Shown: positions 44,545-53,539, counted from the first letter of the stretch. The stretch: DNA of 64,000 nt from Moraxella sp035181385 (GCF_035181385.1 NZ_JAXCJK010000002.1:124001-188000), one strand, 5' to 3'. The notes: a model not told the origin generated them from the sequence alone. Translations and numbers: made by a program.

Positions 44545-45411
44545 TCAAGCCACATAATATGGCACATCGCCATTGATGGTGGCACGATGCATGATACGAT
44601 GAGCATCACCATAGTCAAATAATGCCTTATGCTGCGTAACACGATTATCCCAAATTGCCACATCACCTTCTTGCCATTGCCAACGCAAATGAAATGCCTC
44701 TTTAACAGCGTGCTGAGTCAAAAAATCAAGCAGCTCACGGCTTTCACTTTCTGGCAATTCATTGATTTTGGTGGTAAATCCTTCACTCACAAATAATGCC
44801 AGCTTACCTGTGTCAGGGTGCGTGCGTACTACAGGGTGGGAGACGGGTGGATTTTTGCGGTAAATTTCTTCAAGCCTTGCTTTTTCTGCCTTGCTTGCAC
44901 CACCAAATCGCTCCTTTGGAAAAGACAGGCGAATGTCGTGCGTGGCGGTCAGACCCTTGATCTTATCTTGAATTTTTATATCCAATGCATTAAATGCCGC
45001 CGTACCACTTGCCCACAGCGTATCACCGCCCGACTTAGGGACTTTCACTGCTCGCAAGACACAGCCCAATGGTGGCGTTTTGCTGAAAGTTACATCGGTA
45101 TGCCAAAGTTCATTATCCCTTAGGTCTGTCTCATGACTATCTAAAACGATCACCTCAGGGAAATTTGGCACTGTTGGAAAAACTGGGTGAATGTGCAAAC
45201 TGCCAAGCGACCTAGCAAGATTGACCTGTGCTGGTGTTTGTAAGTTCTGATTACGAAAAAATATCACTTGATGCCTTAATAACGCTTCTTTTATTTGAGC
45301 AAGCACCCTACCCTTAATGCTGGCACCATCAAGGTGGTTTAGGTCTACACCACTGATGATTGCACCAATGGTGTCTTTGATGGGCGTGATGGTAAAAGAT
45401 TGTGATGTCAT
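44545..45411 (-). CDS. tauD: TauD/TfdA family Fe(II)/2-oxoglutarate dioxygenase
   Basis: 288 aa, similar length to E. coli TauD (283). The iron facial triad is visible: WHTD (His and Asp, about residues 98-101) and the distal His in DAHRIMHRATI, followed by the 2-oxoglutarate-binding Arg. It also has NRVTQHKALFDY and RSLGSLHIHP. TauD releases sulfite from taurine; other members act on other sulfonates, so the exact substrate is inferred. AAAGGA precedes the ATG. No ssu/tau ABC transporter is adjacent; the neighbour is an APC permease. Confidence 0.85.
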   Translation of the reverse strand: MTSQSFTITPIKDTIGAIISGVDLNHLDGASIKGRVLAQIKEALLRHQVIFFRNQNLQTPAQVNLARSLGSLHIHPVFPTVPNFPEVIVLDSHETDLRDNELWHTDVTFSKTPPLGCVLRAVKVPKSGGDTLWASGTAAFNALDIKIQDKIKGLTATHDIRLSFPKERFGGASKAEKARLEEIYRKNPPVSHPVVRTHPDTGKLALFVSEGFTTKINELPESESRELLDFLTQHAVKEAFHLRWQWQEGDVAIWDNRVTQHKALFDYGDAHRIMHRATINGDVPYYVA

Positions 45412-45701
45412 GATAAATCCTTTGGGCAGACCGCCCTAAAAAGCCAATGATATGGCAGCATGGTAATGACAATCATCAAAAGTTTAAAACAATAAAAATG
45501 AATTAACTAAGTATTGATTGGCATAAAACACGATTGGCATCAATCTTGTTTTATTTTGTGGATGAATTTCCCAATACTCATCACCAAAAGCACGCTTTTT
45601 AAAGGAAATAAGCTGACGATGGTCATAAATTTTGTTATACTAAAAATGTCGCAATCATCAGTTTTTGTATCTATGAGTCTTATGCTTACAAAGGGAGAAA
45701 T

Positions 45702-46154
45702 ATGATGTATCAGCATGTTTTATTGGTTACAGATTTGCAAGATGACACCGATTTGGTTGCCGCCAAGGCAAAATGGATTTTGAACGCCTCACCAAATGCA
45801 CAGCTTTCGGTTTTGCACATTGTTGAAGAAACCATGCTTGGCTTTGGCTATGAACTGATTCCTGCATCCGCCTTGCATGAAGAGATTGACAACGAACGCT
45901 GTCAAGAAGCTCGCATACGCCTAGCACAGGTGCTTGCTAGAAATGATTTGCACGCACATAATATCAACATTAAAACCGCCATTTCGGGGAGAAAAGGCAT
46001 TGTTGATTATTGCCATAATCATGCCATTGACCTAATCATTATTGGTCGCCACAAGCGTACAGGGCTTTCTGCATGGTTATCTGGTGCAACAGCAGACAGC
46101 ATTTTGCCTGATGTAGATAGTGATTTACTCGTAGTACAACTTACGGCCGAATGA
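45702..46154 (+). CDS. Universal stress protein (UspA family)
   Basis: 150 aa single Usp domain. It starts YQHVLLVTDLQDDTDLVAAKA. The C-terminal nucleotide-binding-type segment IGRHKRTGLSAWLSGATADSIL fits the GxxGx9G(S/T) pattern loosely. Two ATG codons in tandem start the gene, after GGGAGA. Stress-related ATP-binding protein; precise role unknown. The 290 bases upstream show no gene. Confidence 0.9.
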   Translation: MMYQHVLLVTDLQDDTDLVAAKAKWILNASPNAQLSVLHIVEETMLGFGYELIPASALHEEIDNERCQEARIRLAQVLARNDLHAHNINIKTAISGRKGIVDYCHNHAIDLIIIGRHKRTGLSAWLSGATADSILPDVDSDLLVVQLTAE

Positions 46155-46235
46155 TTTGTCTTTAAAAAACTTGGACGCATCTCTTTTGAGCAATCGTGTT
46201 AACTTTCGTTTAATTTAAACCAACTTAGGATTACC

Positions 46236-47237
46236 ATGTACGACATCATCGCCATTGGCAACGCCCTTGTGGATACCGAATTTAAAATCACCGACCAAAC
46301 TTTGGCCGCCACAGGGCTGACCCGTGGCAACATGACGCTTGCCGAACTCAACACCCAAAATAGCTTATTTGCCACATTAGATCAAGCAGGACATCAACCT
46401 GCTAAGCAAGCAGGCGGCGGCTCGGCAGCCAACAGTATGGTAGCATTTGCATCATTGGGCGGTCGTGCATTTTATAACTGCCGAGTAGGTGGCGATGACA
46501 TGGGCGATTTTTATCTGGCCGACCTTGAAAAGTCAGGCGTAGCAACCGATGCTGATATTGCCATTGATGCCGATGGCACAACAGGCTCGTGCGTGGTATT
46601 GGTTACACCAGATGGTGAACGCACCATGCAGACACATTTGGGCACAAGCGGTCAGATTGATGAAAGCAACATCAGTTTTTATGCCCTAAAAGATACAAAA
46701 TGGCTTTACCTAGAAGGCTATCTTGCAATGTCTGAATCCATCACAGATGGCATGGCAAAACTACGCACCCAAGCCAAACAAGCAGGCGTAAAAATTGCCG
46801 TCAGCTTTGCCGATCCTGCGGTAGTAAAATTTGCCAAAGACAAATTAAAGGCCATATTATCAGAGGGTATTGATGCAGTTTTTTGCAACCTTGAAGAAGC
46901 CATGCTTTATACAGGTGCAGACAGCCACGAATCAGCAGTGCGGGCACTAAGGCAGTTTTCTGATTTGGTCGTAGTAACCAACAGCGACAAACCAACCCTA
47001 ATCGCTCAGCATGATGACATCATCAGCATACCCTCAGCCACCATCAAGGAAGTATTGGACACCAACGGTGCAGGTGATAACTATGCAGGTGCATTTTTAT
47101 ACGCTCTAAGCCACAACCACTCAATAGAACAATGTGGAAAACTTGCAGCTCATGTCGCAAGTCGTGTTGTCACACAATTTGGCCCACGGTTATCAAAACA
47201 AGACTACCAAGCCATTAAGCATGACATCTTGGGCTAA
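46236..47237 (+). CDS. PfkB family kinase, probable adenosine kinase
   Basis: 333 aa ribokinase fold. The N-terminal GGGSAANSMVAFASLGG is the sugar/nucleoside lid region. The C-terminal DTNGAGDNYAGAF (residues 275-287) holds the anion hole and catalytic Asp281. The overall sequence fits the adenosine-kinase branch common in gammaproteobacteria, but substrate choice within PfkB is not certain. A strong terminator follows. Confidence 0.85.
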   Translation: MYDIIAIGNALVDTEFKITDQTLAATGLTRGNMTLAELNTQNSLFATLDQAGHQPAKQAGGGSAANSMVAFASLGGRAFYNCRVGGDDMGDFYLADLEKSGVATDADIAIDADGTTGSCVVLVTPDGERTMQTHLGTSGQIDESNISFYALKDTKWLYLEGYLAMSESITDGMAKLRTQAKQAGVKIAVSFADPAVVKFAKDKLKAILSEGIDAVFCNLEEAMLYTGADSHESAVRALRQFSDLVVVTNSDKPTLIAQHDDIISIPSATIKEVLDTNGAGDNYAGAFLYALSHNHSIEQCGKLAAHVASRVVTQFGPRLSKQDYQAIKHDILG

Positions 47238-47245
47238 ATCAAAAC

Positions 47246-47288
47246 AAAAAAAATCGCTCAAAAAACTTGGGCGATTTTTTGTTTTTTT
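47246..47288. terminator. Intrinsic terminator between the PfkB kinase and nfuA
   Basis: AAAAAATCGCTCAA / TTGGGCGATTTTTT with one G-U pair and a 5-base loop, then GTTTTTTT. Confidence 0.85.
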
Positions 47289-47301
47289 AATGATGAGTGT
47301 G

Positions 47302-47928
47302 TCATTTATAATAAGCATTCTGACTTTGACTATGGTCAGTCTCATCAACAACCTGCATCAGCTCTGGAATTTGCTGTTTTAGTTGCACCTCCACGCCTTG
47401 ACGCAAGGTAACATCAACTGCCGAACAGCCTTGGCAACCACCACCAAATTTCAACACTGCCGTCAAACCTGCTTCATCTTCTATCAGGTCTATCAGCTCT
47501 ACCATACCGCCGTGGCTGGCAAGATTTGGGTTAATCTCTGATTGCAAGACATAGTTAATACGCTCTTCAATGCTTGCATCAGCACCAACTTGTGGGACTT
47601 TGGAGTTTGGTGCACGAAAAGTTAATTGCCCACCAAAACGATCTTTATTATAATCAATCACCGCATCATGCAGATATGGAATGCTTGGTGCATCAATATA
47701 AGCATTAAATGCCTCAAACACAATTTGTAAATCCTCTTCATCAACCTCATCAGGCTGACAGTAGCTCATACAGCATTCAGCGCGCGGTGTGCCAGCGTAT
47801 TCTACAAAAATACGCACACCAACGCCTTCAATGTCTTGTTTGGCAAGCAAATCTGCCAGATAGGCTTGGGCTGATGGCGTGATGATGATATTGCTGGTCA
47901 ATGGGGCGTTATTGTCTTTGTCGTGCAT
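47302..47928 (-). CDS. nfuA: Fe-S biogenesis protein NfuA
   Basis: 208 aa. The N-terminal degenerate A-type domain is followed by the Nfu domain with CQGC (Cys165 and Cys168), the site that carries a [4Fe-4S] cluster between two subunits. It also has HGGMVELIDLIED upstream of it. It delivers clusters to apo-enzymes. The N-terminal domain has ECCMSYCQ. AGAGAC precedes the ATG. Convergent with the PfkB kinase. Confidence 0.95.
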   Translation of the reverse strand: MHDKDNNAPLTSNIIITPSAQAYLADLLAKQDIEGVGVRIFVEYAGTPRAECCMSYCQPDEVDEEDLQIVFEAFNAYIDAPSIPYLHDAVIDYNKDRFGGQLTFRAPNSKVPQVGADASIEERINYVLQSEINPNLASHGGMVELIDLIEDEAGLTAVLKFGGGCQGCSAVDVTLRQGVEVQLKQQIPELMQVVDETDHSQSQNAYYK

Positions 47929-48069
47929 GACTTGTCTCTTTATAAAAAAATAATCTTGACCAAATCGGTCGGTTTATTCTCGTTTATATGGTAACATAAG
48001 ATGGTTTTATCAAGGCAATTTGATGAACTTTTTCTTGTTGTTGTGTTTTTTTGATCATTGTAGGTTTGT

Positions 48070-49062
48070 ATGAATGATAAATTTGATTATTTGATTTTTA
48101 TTGGGCGTTTTCAACCTTTTCATCATGGGCATGAATTTGTTGTCAAAGAAGCACTCAAAAAAGCCCATCGTGTCATCATGCTCATCGGCTCAGCCAACAG
48201 CCCACGCACCATCAAAAACCCTTTCACTTTTGATGAGCGAGCCAAGATGATTTTAAAAGCCTTTGATGATGAGTGTAGGCATCGCATTTGGTGTGCTCCT
48301 ATTGATGACAAACTGTATAACGACCATCAATGGTTACAAAATGTGCAAACCGCCGTCTGCCATTTGGTAGAAAAAAATGCACGCATCGGCGTCATCGGAC
48401 ACACCAAAGACGACAGCTCTTATTATTTGTCATTATTTCCAAATTGGGAGGCGATTGAACTGCCCAATTTTGAAAATCTATCCGCCACACCGCTAAGAAA
48501 GCGTTATTTAAAAAATGGCGAAATTGATGAACAAATGCCAAAATCCTCACAAGAATTTTTGGCAAAATTTAAAAATACCAGCGATTATACTCATCTAGCT
48601 GATGAATATGCCCACATTCAAACTTTTCAGGACGCTTGGAAAAACACGCCCTACCCACCCATATTTAATACCGCTGACGCACTCGTCATACAATCAGGTC
48701 ATGTTTTACTGATTGAGCGTAAGGGAGATTATGGGTATGGACTGTGGGCATTACCAGGAGGGTTTTTAAACTCTCACGAAAGTTTGCTTGATTGTGCGGT
48801 GCGTGAACTACACGAGGAAACTGGACTGACCGTAGACAAACACAGCTTAAAATACAGCCAAATCTTTGACGCACCAGAACGCTCTTTGCGCGGCCGTACA
48901 ATCACAAGCGTGTTTTATTTTGAGCTGACAGGTGCCAGCTTACCAAAAGTTGTGGGCAAAGATGATGCCAGCCAAGCCTTTTGGTTGCCCCTTGCCAACC
49001 TTGATGGCAAAATGATGTTTGAGGACCATTACAGCATCATCACCAAGATGCTCGGATTATAA
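48070..49062 (+). CDS. nadM: Bifunctional NMN adenylyltransferase / Nudix hydrolase
   Basis: 330 aa. The N-terminal archaeal-type NMNAT has GRFQPFHHGHEFV (residues 12-24) and the late NLSATPLRKR (ISTxxR position). The C-terminal Nudix domain has a perfect Nudix box GX5EX7REUXEEXGU in GGFLNSHESL..RELHEETGL. In this family (Synechocystis slr0787, Francisella) the first half makes NAD from NMN, and the Nudix half hydrolyses ADP-ribose or related compounds. It is the second NMNAT in the window, besides NadR. Confidence 0.93.
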   Translation: MNDKFDYLIFIGRFQPFHHGHEFVVKEALKKAHRVIMLIGSANSPRTIKNPFTFDERAKMILKAFDDECRHRIWCAPIDDKLYNDHQWLQNVQTAVCHLVEKNARIGVIGHTKDDSSYYLSLFPNWEAIELPNFENLSATPLRKRYLKNGEIDEQMPKSSQEFLAKFKNTSDYTHLADEYAHIQTFQDAWKNTPYPPIFNTADALVIQSGHVLLIERKGDYGYGLWALPGGFLNSHESLLDCAVRELHEETGLTVDKHSLKYSQIFDAPERSLRGRTITSVFYFELTGASLPKVVGKDDASQAFWLPLANLDGKMMFEDHYSIITKMLGL

Positions 49063-49074
49063 CATTCATTACAT

Positions 49075-49118
49075 AACAGCCCCCCAAAAGTAGTGCGTCC
49101 AACCTTTGGGGTGCTGTT
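49075..49118. terminator. Terminator-like palindrome, related to IS3-type ends
   Basis: AACAGCCCCCCAAAAG (49075-49090) pairs with CCTTTGGGGTGCTGTT (49103-49118) with two mismatches. It lies between convergent nadM and pepP. On the minus strand, CAGCACCCCAAAGGTTGGAC resembles the arm of the palindrome at 12045. Confidence 0.7.
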
Positions 49119-49144
49119 GATTATTGCTGGTTTGAGGGCATCAA

Positions 49145-50941
49145 TCAAATCGCCTTTGTACGCTCAATCAGCCACGCTTTTGCATCGCCATGCACACGAT
49201 CAATGATCTCATCACAAACCTTTTTATGATAGTGATTAAGCCACTCTTTTTCTTGGGCGGTCAATAGCTCTGGTAAAATCAGACGAGTATCAAACGGACA
49301 TAAAGTCAGGTCCTCAAACTTGGCAAATTCACCAAACTCAGTACGATGTGCTGGTACGGTTGCCACCAAATTTTCAAGACGAATACCCCACTTCCCTTCA
49401 CGATATAGTCCCGGTTCGTTGCTGGTAATCATACCAATTTGCATGGTGCGTTCTGGTGTCGCAGGTGCATGATAAGAGATGACCTGAGGACCCTCATGAA
49501 CATTTAAAAAATATCCCACACCATGGCCTGTACCGTGGCCATAATCAAGACCTTGTTGCCACAATTGATTGCGTGCCAGCACATCAAGATGAGCAGATGA
49601 AATGCCCACAGGATAAACAGCCATCGCAAGGGCGATGTGCGCCTTTAACACATAGGTTACATCTTGTTTTTGTTCATCACTGATCTTACCCACGCTTGTC
49701 ATGCGAGTGATGTCGGTCGTGCCATTATAATACTGTGCACCTGAGTCAATCAGCAACAAGCCATCACCTTTTAGCGCCATGCAAGTTTCTGGCTCGGCTT
49801 TATAATGGACAATCGCCCCATTACTACAAAAACCCACAATTGAATCAAAACTGGCTGATACATGATTTGGCTGACGACTACGCGCATCATTTAGCATGGC
49901 ATCAATATCCACTTCATTTAAAGACTCGCCTGACGCCACACGCTTTTCAAAGTCACTAAAAAATTCACAAAGTGCTGCACCATCTTGACGCATGGCTTCA
50001 CGCACATGATCAAGCTCCCTGTCAGTTTTTATCGCTTTTAAAACAGTGCTAGGATTCATCGCACGCAATATCTTGACATCATTCGGCACTTCTTTGATGG
50101 TTTTGACTGCAACTTTGGCAGGGTCAATCAGTAGCGTCCCTGAAACATTCGCCAGACCATCTATGACATCAGCATACTCTGCCACAACAATATTGGCAGA
50201 TTGCAAAGAAGCCTTTGCATCAGCATTTAGCTTGGCAGTACCTACAAACAAAGTTGCTTTGTCTGCACTGATGAGCAAATGCCCCAAAAACACAGGATTA
50301 AAAGGTACATCAGAGCCACGCAGATTGGTTAGCCATGCAATGTCATCAAGGCTAGACACTAAATGAAAATCCGCACCAAGCTCACGCATTTTGCTACGCA
50401 CCTTGGTCAGTTTATCCACCGACAAACCATCAACAAACTCCTCAGCATGAGGATAAATTGGTGCAGTAGGCAAGCTAGGGCGGTCTTGCCATATCTCAGC
50501 AAGCAAATCAATGTCGGTAACAAGCTTGATATTTTTGTCTTTAAAAGCCTCTGTCAGGCTGTCGGATTCCGCTACTGACAACACCGCACCATCAATAGCA
50601 ACTTTTGCATCATTCGGCAAATGTTCTGCCAAAAATTTAGCAAAAGTCGGACGACCTTGTTGCATTTTTTGTAGCTCAATACCCACACCTTCAAGCTGAA
50701 TCGGTGCTTGCACCCAGTAACGGCTGTCCGTCCACAATCCTGCAAAATCCTGACTGATGACCAGCGTACCGACCGAACCTGTAAAACCAGAAACCCAGCT
50801 TCTTCCCTCCCAATGCACTGGCAAGTACTCCGACATATGTGGGTCAGCAGATGGAATGATAACAGCATCAACATCATGTGATTGCATGAGTGTGCGAATT
50901 TTGGCAACGCGTTCACGGCGGATTTGAACTGAATTTGACAT
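49145..50941 (-). CDS. pepP: Xaa-Pro aminopeptidase (M24B)
   Basis: 598 aa, the long eukaryote-like (XPNPEP1) three-domain form rather than the 440-aa E. coli PepP. Metal-binding residues are seen in LLIDSGAQYYNGTTDITR (two Asp), HGTGHGVG (His), TSNEPGLY (Glu) and GIRLENL (Glu). It removes N-terminal residues before proline from peptides in the cytosol. AAGGAA precedes the ATG. The peptide importer next to it (51280) would supply substrates. Confidence 0.92.
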   Translation of the reverse strand: MSNSVQIRRERVAKIRTLMQSHDVDAVIIPSADPHMSEYLPVHWEGRSWVSGFTGSVGTLVISQDFAGLWTDSRYWVQAPIQLEGVGIELQKMQQGRPTFAKFLAEHLPNDAKVAIDGAVLSVAESDSLTEAFKDKNIKLVTDIDLLAEIWQDRPSLPTAPIYPHAEEFVDGLSVDKLTKVRSKMRELGADFHLVSSLDDIAWLTNLRGSDVPFNPVFLGHLLISADKATLFVGTAKLNADAKASLQSANIVVAEYADVIDGLANVSGTLLIDPAKVAVKTIKEVPNDVKILRAMNPSTVLKAIKTDRELDHVREAMRQDGAALCEFFSDFEKRVASGESLNEVDIDAMLNDARSRQPNHVSASFDSIVGFCSNGAIVHYKAEPETCMALKGDGLLLIDSGAQYYNGTTDITRMTSVGKISDEQKQDVTYVLKAHIALAMAVYPVGISSAHLDVLARNQLWQQGLDYGHGTGHGVGYFLNVHEGPQVISYHAPATPERTMQIGMITSNEPGLYREGKWGIRLENLVATVPAHRTEFGEFAKFEDLTLCPFDTRLILPELLTAQEKEWLNHYHKKVCDEIIDRVHGDAKAWLIERTKAI

Positions 50942-51279
50942 ACGATTCCTTTTTGACTTTGGTATTTAATTGGTGGATAAGGCGTTTGCATCACAAAACG
51001 CCATTTTATCACAATCATCACCTTTTCCCAACATCAGTTACACCCAGCAATCTAAAATTACTCATACTTACTATAATCATGGCAAAATATAATACTTTTA
51101 TTTTTCCAATTTAGCTCTTTATCGCTCTTTTGTAAAGACAACAGCACATCGCAATAACGATAAAAATGACCAAATAAAAAAAGGGGCAAATCCTGCTAAC
51201 CACAGCAATTTGACCCCATCAAAGTAAACCTAATTTTTAGGTTAATTTAGGTTTGTAATGCTGGTTGTTTTTTTCAACA
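50942..51279. other. Intergenic region between the POT transporter and pepP
   Basis: 338 bases without a gene. It holds the terminator of the transporter at 51174-51217 and presumably the pepP promoter on the minus strand. Nothing else is recognised. Confidence 0.6.
51174..51217 (-). terminator. Intrinsic terminator of the POT transporter gene
   Basis: Stem GGGGTCAAAT / ATTTGCCCC with a one-base bulge; on the minus strand it is followed by CTTTTTTTATTT. Confidence 0.75.
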
Positions 51280-52806
51280 TCACTTTTCAACACCACTTAG
51301 CATCTTGGTGATTGGCTTTGATAACACCAACAAAAGTACACCAGATACCACCAAGAATATTGCCAATGTCAAAAACAGCTTTGGCAAATCAACGATGGTC
51401 TCGGCCGACACATAACCAGCAGAAATAGAACCAATCAGGCCGCCCAATGAGACCGAGGTATACCACAGACCCATCATTACCCCTTGCATTCCTTTGGGAG
51501 CAAGTTGAGTCATACTACTCATGCCCACAGGTGAAATGAACAACTCAGCCAATGTCAAAAAGAACATTGATGATATCAGCCACGCCATTGAGACACCTGC
51601 ACTACCACTCACAATAAGCTGACTTGCACCAATCATAATCGCAAAAGCCACTGCGGCAATCAGCATACCGAGCGCAAACTTCGTCATGCTATTTGGATTT
51701 TTGTGATGCTTGCCAAGCTTAATCCAAACCATGCTCACCACAGGAGCAAACAGAATGATAAAAATCGGATTTAACGACTGAAACCATACCGTTGGAATGC
51801 TAAAATCACCCAAATGACGATCAGTATAACGCTCAGCAAACAGATTAAATGACGCAGGTTGTTGTTCAAAACTTGACCAAAATAAAGACGCACCGATGAT
51901 TAAAAAAAAGCACACCAACAGGCGTATCTTATCCGCCTTATCAAAACGCGAGCTCAAAAAAGCCCACCCAAAAAATAAGAACAACGCCCCGATAATCAGA
52001 TAGGTCAGCATATCACGAAGCATGACCACATTAATGCTGATGACATCTGTTATGATAAAAACCACCAAAGTGCACAATATCAAAAACAGTGTAAAAACCG
52101 CTTTGCCCACATGATTAACCTTGCGTACAGGTTTCTCCCAGCTTACCGTCATGCCTTTGCTATTGGCGTATTGAGCAAGCTGTTTTTTGGCAACAAAGCG
52201 ATATATCAACAACGCAACAAGCATGCCCACACCACCGATGGTAAACCCTGTATGCCATTGCCCTTTTTCAGCAAAAAAGCCTGTCACCAAAGGGGCAATC
52301 ATCGCACCAATGTTAATTGCCATATAAAATACAGTAAAACCAGAATCACGACGCTCATCATCTTGTGCATACAATGAGCCAACCATGACCGCAATACAAG
52401 TTTTAAATAAGCCTGTACCAAGCACCAGCAAAACCAAACCAATAAAAAACATCGTCATGCCAAGCATGGGAAAGGCAGACATACCAATGGCCAAATGCCC
52501 CAGTGCCATGATGATGCAACCCCACCACAATGAACGCTCCTGACCCAGCCAATTATCAGCCAACCAACCGCCAGCCAATGGCACAAGATAAAGCATACCA
52601 CTAAACAGACCATAAATCGCCGCTGCCGTCTCATCATTAAAGCCAAAACCACCAGGGGCGATGGCAGTTGTCATGAAGAGCAATAATAGCGGACGAATGC
52701 CATAATAAGAAAAACGCTCCCACATTTCTACAAAGAATAATCCTTGTAGTGGTTTTGGGTGGCCCAAAAAATCTTTATCCAGTTGTTGAAAATCAGAATT
52801 TGACAT
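51280..52806 (-). CDS. POT family proton-coupled oligopeptide transporter
   Basis: 508 aa, about 14 membrane helices. The PTR2 signature FFVEMWERFSYYGIRPLLLLF and the second motif FYMAINIGAMIAPLVTGFFAE are present. It imports di- and tripeptides with protons across the inner membrane. AGAG precedes the ATG. Transcribed toward pepP, but a terminator separates them. Confidence 0.92.
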   Translation of the reverse strand: MSNSDFQQLDKDFLGHPKPLQGLFFVEMWERFSYYGIRPLLLLFMTTAIAPGGFGFNDETAAAIYGLFSGMLYLVPLAGGWLADNWLGQERSLWWGCIIMALGHLAIGMSAFPMLGMTMFFIGLVLLVLGTGLFKTCIAVMVGSLYAQDDERRDSGFTVFYMAINIGAMIAPLVTGFFAEKGQWHTGFTIGGVGMLVALLIYRFVAKKQLAQYANSKGMTVSWEKPVRKVNHVGKAVFTLFLILCTLVVFIITDVISINVVMLRDMLTYLIIGALFLFFGWAFLSSRFDKADKIRLLVCFFLIIGASLFWSSFEQQPASFNLFAERYTDRHLGDFSIPTVWFQSLNPIFIILFAPVVSMVWIKLGKHHKNPNSMTKFALGMLIAAVAFAIMIGASQLIVSGSAGVSMAWLISSMFFLTLAELFISPVGMSSMTQLAPKGMQGVMMGLWYTSVSLGGLIGSISAGYVSAETIVDLPKLFLTLAIFLVVSGVLLLVLSKPITKMLSGVEK

Positions 52807-52896
52807 CTTAACTCTTTTTTGTTTGTTTTAAGTATGATTTTTTGGTTAAAAACCAATTAATCGCATTATTTATTTTTGGTAGCAATTCATACAATA

Positions 52897-52928
52897 AAAA
52901 CAACCTTGCCGTACAACAAGGTTGTTTT
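52897..52928 (-). terminator. Intrinsic terminator of the 133-aa membrane protein gene
   Basis: Perfect 12-bp stem AAAACAACCTTG / CAAGGTTGTTTT with an 8-base loop and a U-run on the minus strand. Confidence 0.85.
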
Positions 52929-52962
52929 AGGTATTGATGAATGATAAAACATCATTAAAAAC

Positions 52963-53364
52963 TTATTTTTTTTCGTCAATTTTAGCTTCGGTTTGTGCTT
53001 GTGCTTTTTGCTCAGCTGTTTCTGATACAGGTGCTGGATTTGTTGTTTCAGCAGGGGCAGTTTCAGCAGCTGGTTTATCTTCGGTAGCTGTTGCTTGTGT
53101 TGGTGCTTGGGTGTTTTCACCTGTTTGCTCAAGTTTTTCTTGAGCCTCCGCTACCGCAACACCGCTCGCCTGCGTATCCGCCGCTGGCATTGCTTCGGTT
53201 GTAGGGGCAGACTCCGCTACTGATGCTGCTGGCTGATGCTCTCCTGCTGGACGCAGCCATGCAAAAATAGCAATACCTGCAATCATCACAAGTAAAAGAA
53301 CGATGCCAACTAGTGCCGATAGCGTTTCTTTGGTTGGGTTGTTATTTGATGCATCATGTGCCAT
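52963..53364 (-). CDS. Single-pass membrane protein with Ala/Thr/Glu/Pro-rich tail
   Basis: 133 aa, no family recognised. A short polar N-terminus is followed by one helix (LVGIVLLLVMIAGIAIFAWL, about 18-37), then a low-complexity tail of about 95 residues dominated by Ala, Thr, Glu, Pro and Gln. The topology suggests an anchored, extended periplasmic linker. CAGGTG precedes the ATG, a TATAAT lies upstream at 53417, and a perfect terminator follows, so it is a real monocistronic gene. Function unknown. Confidence 0.85.
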   Translation of the reverse strand: MAHDASNNNPTKETLSALVGIVLLLVMIAGIAIFAWLRPAGEHQPAASVAESAPTTEAMPAADTQASGVAVAEAQEKLEQTGENTQAPTQATATEDKPAAETAPAETTNPAPVSETAEQKAQAQTEAKIDEKK

Positions 53365-53416
53365 AAATCACCTGTCGTAACGATGGTTGGTTGTTAAGTT
53401 AAAATAAATTTACTCT

Positions 53417-53422
53417 ATTATA
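53417..53422 (-). promoter_or_regulatory. -10 box for the 133-aa membrane protein gene
   Basis: TATAAT on the minus strand (53422-53417), 52 bases before the ATG. The expected -35 position falls inside the palindrome at 53435-53481, where no good TTGACA is seen. Confidence 0.5.
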
Positions 53423-53434
53423 TACCAAATTTTA

Positions 53435-53481
53435 CTTTTTTGTACAATTCCTTTGACATATCAAGGAATTATTGTGCAAAA
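53435..53481. repeat. Imperfect palindrome over the -35 region
   Basis: TTTTTTGTACAATTCCTT and AAGGAATTATTGTGCAAAAAA are inverted copies with a three-base insertion around a short centre. T-run 5' and A-run 3' on the minus strand, so not a terminator; a candidate operator. Confidence 0.5.
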
Positions 53482-53539
53482 AAGCAATCAGCTTCATCAA
53501 TGATTACTGATTATCTTTTGATGAAATTTTTGGTAGACA

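Noticed and set aside
45514..45705. 63-aa plus-strand ORF before the universal stress protein gene
   Set aside because: Low-information composition, no ribosome binding site, overlaps the start and promoter region of the stress protein gene.
53435..53481. Intrinsic terminator for lnt
   Set aside because: T-run precedes and A-run follows the stem in the lnt direction, so the RNA lacks a 3' U-tract.
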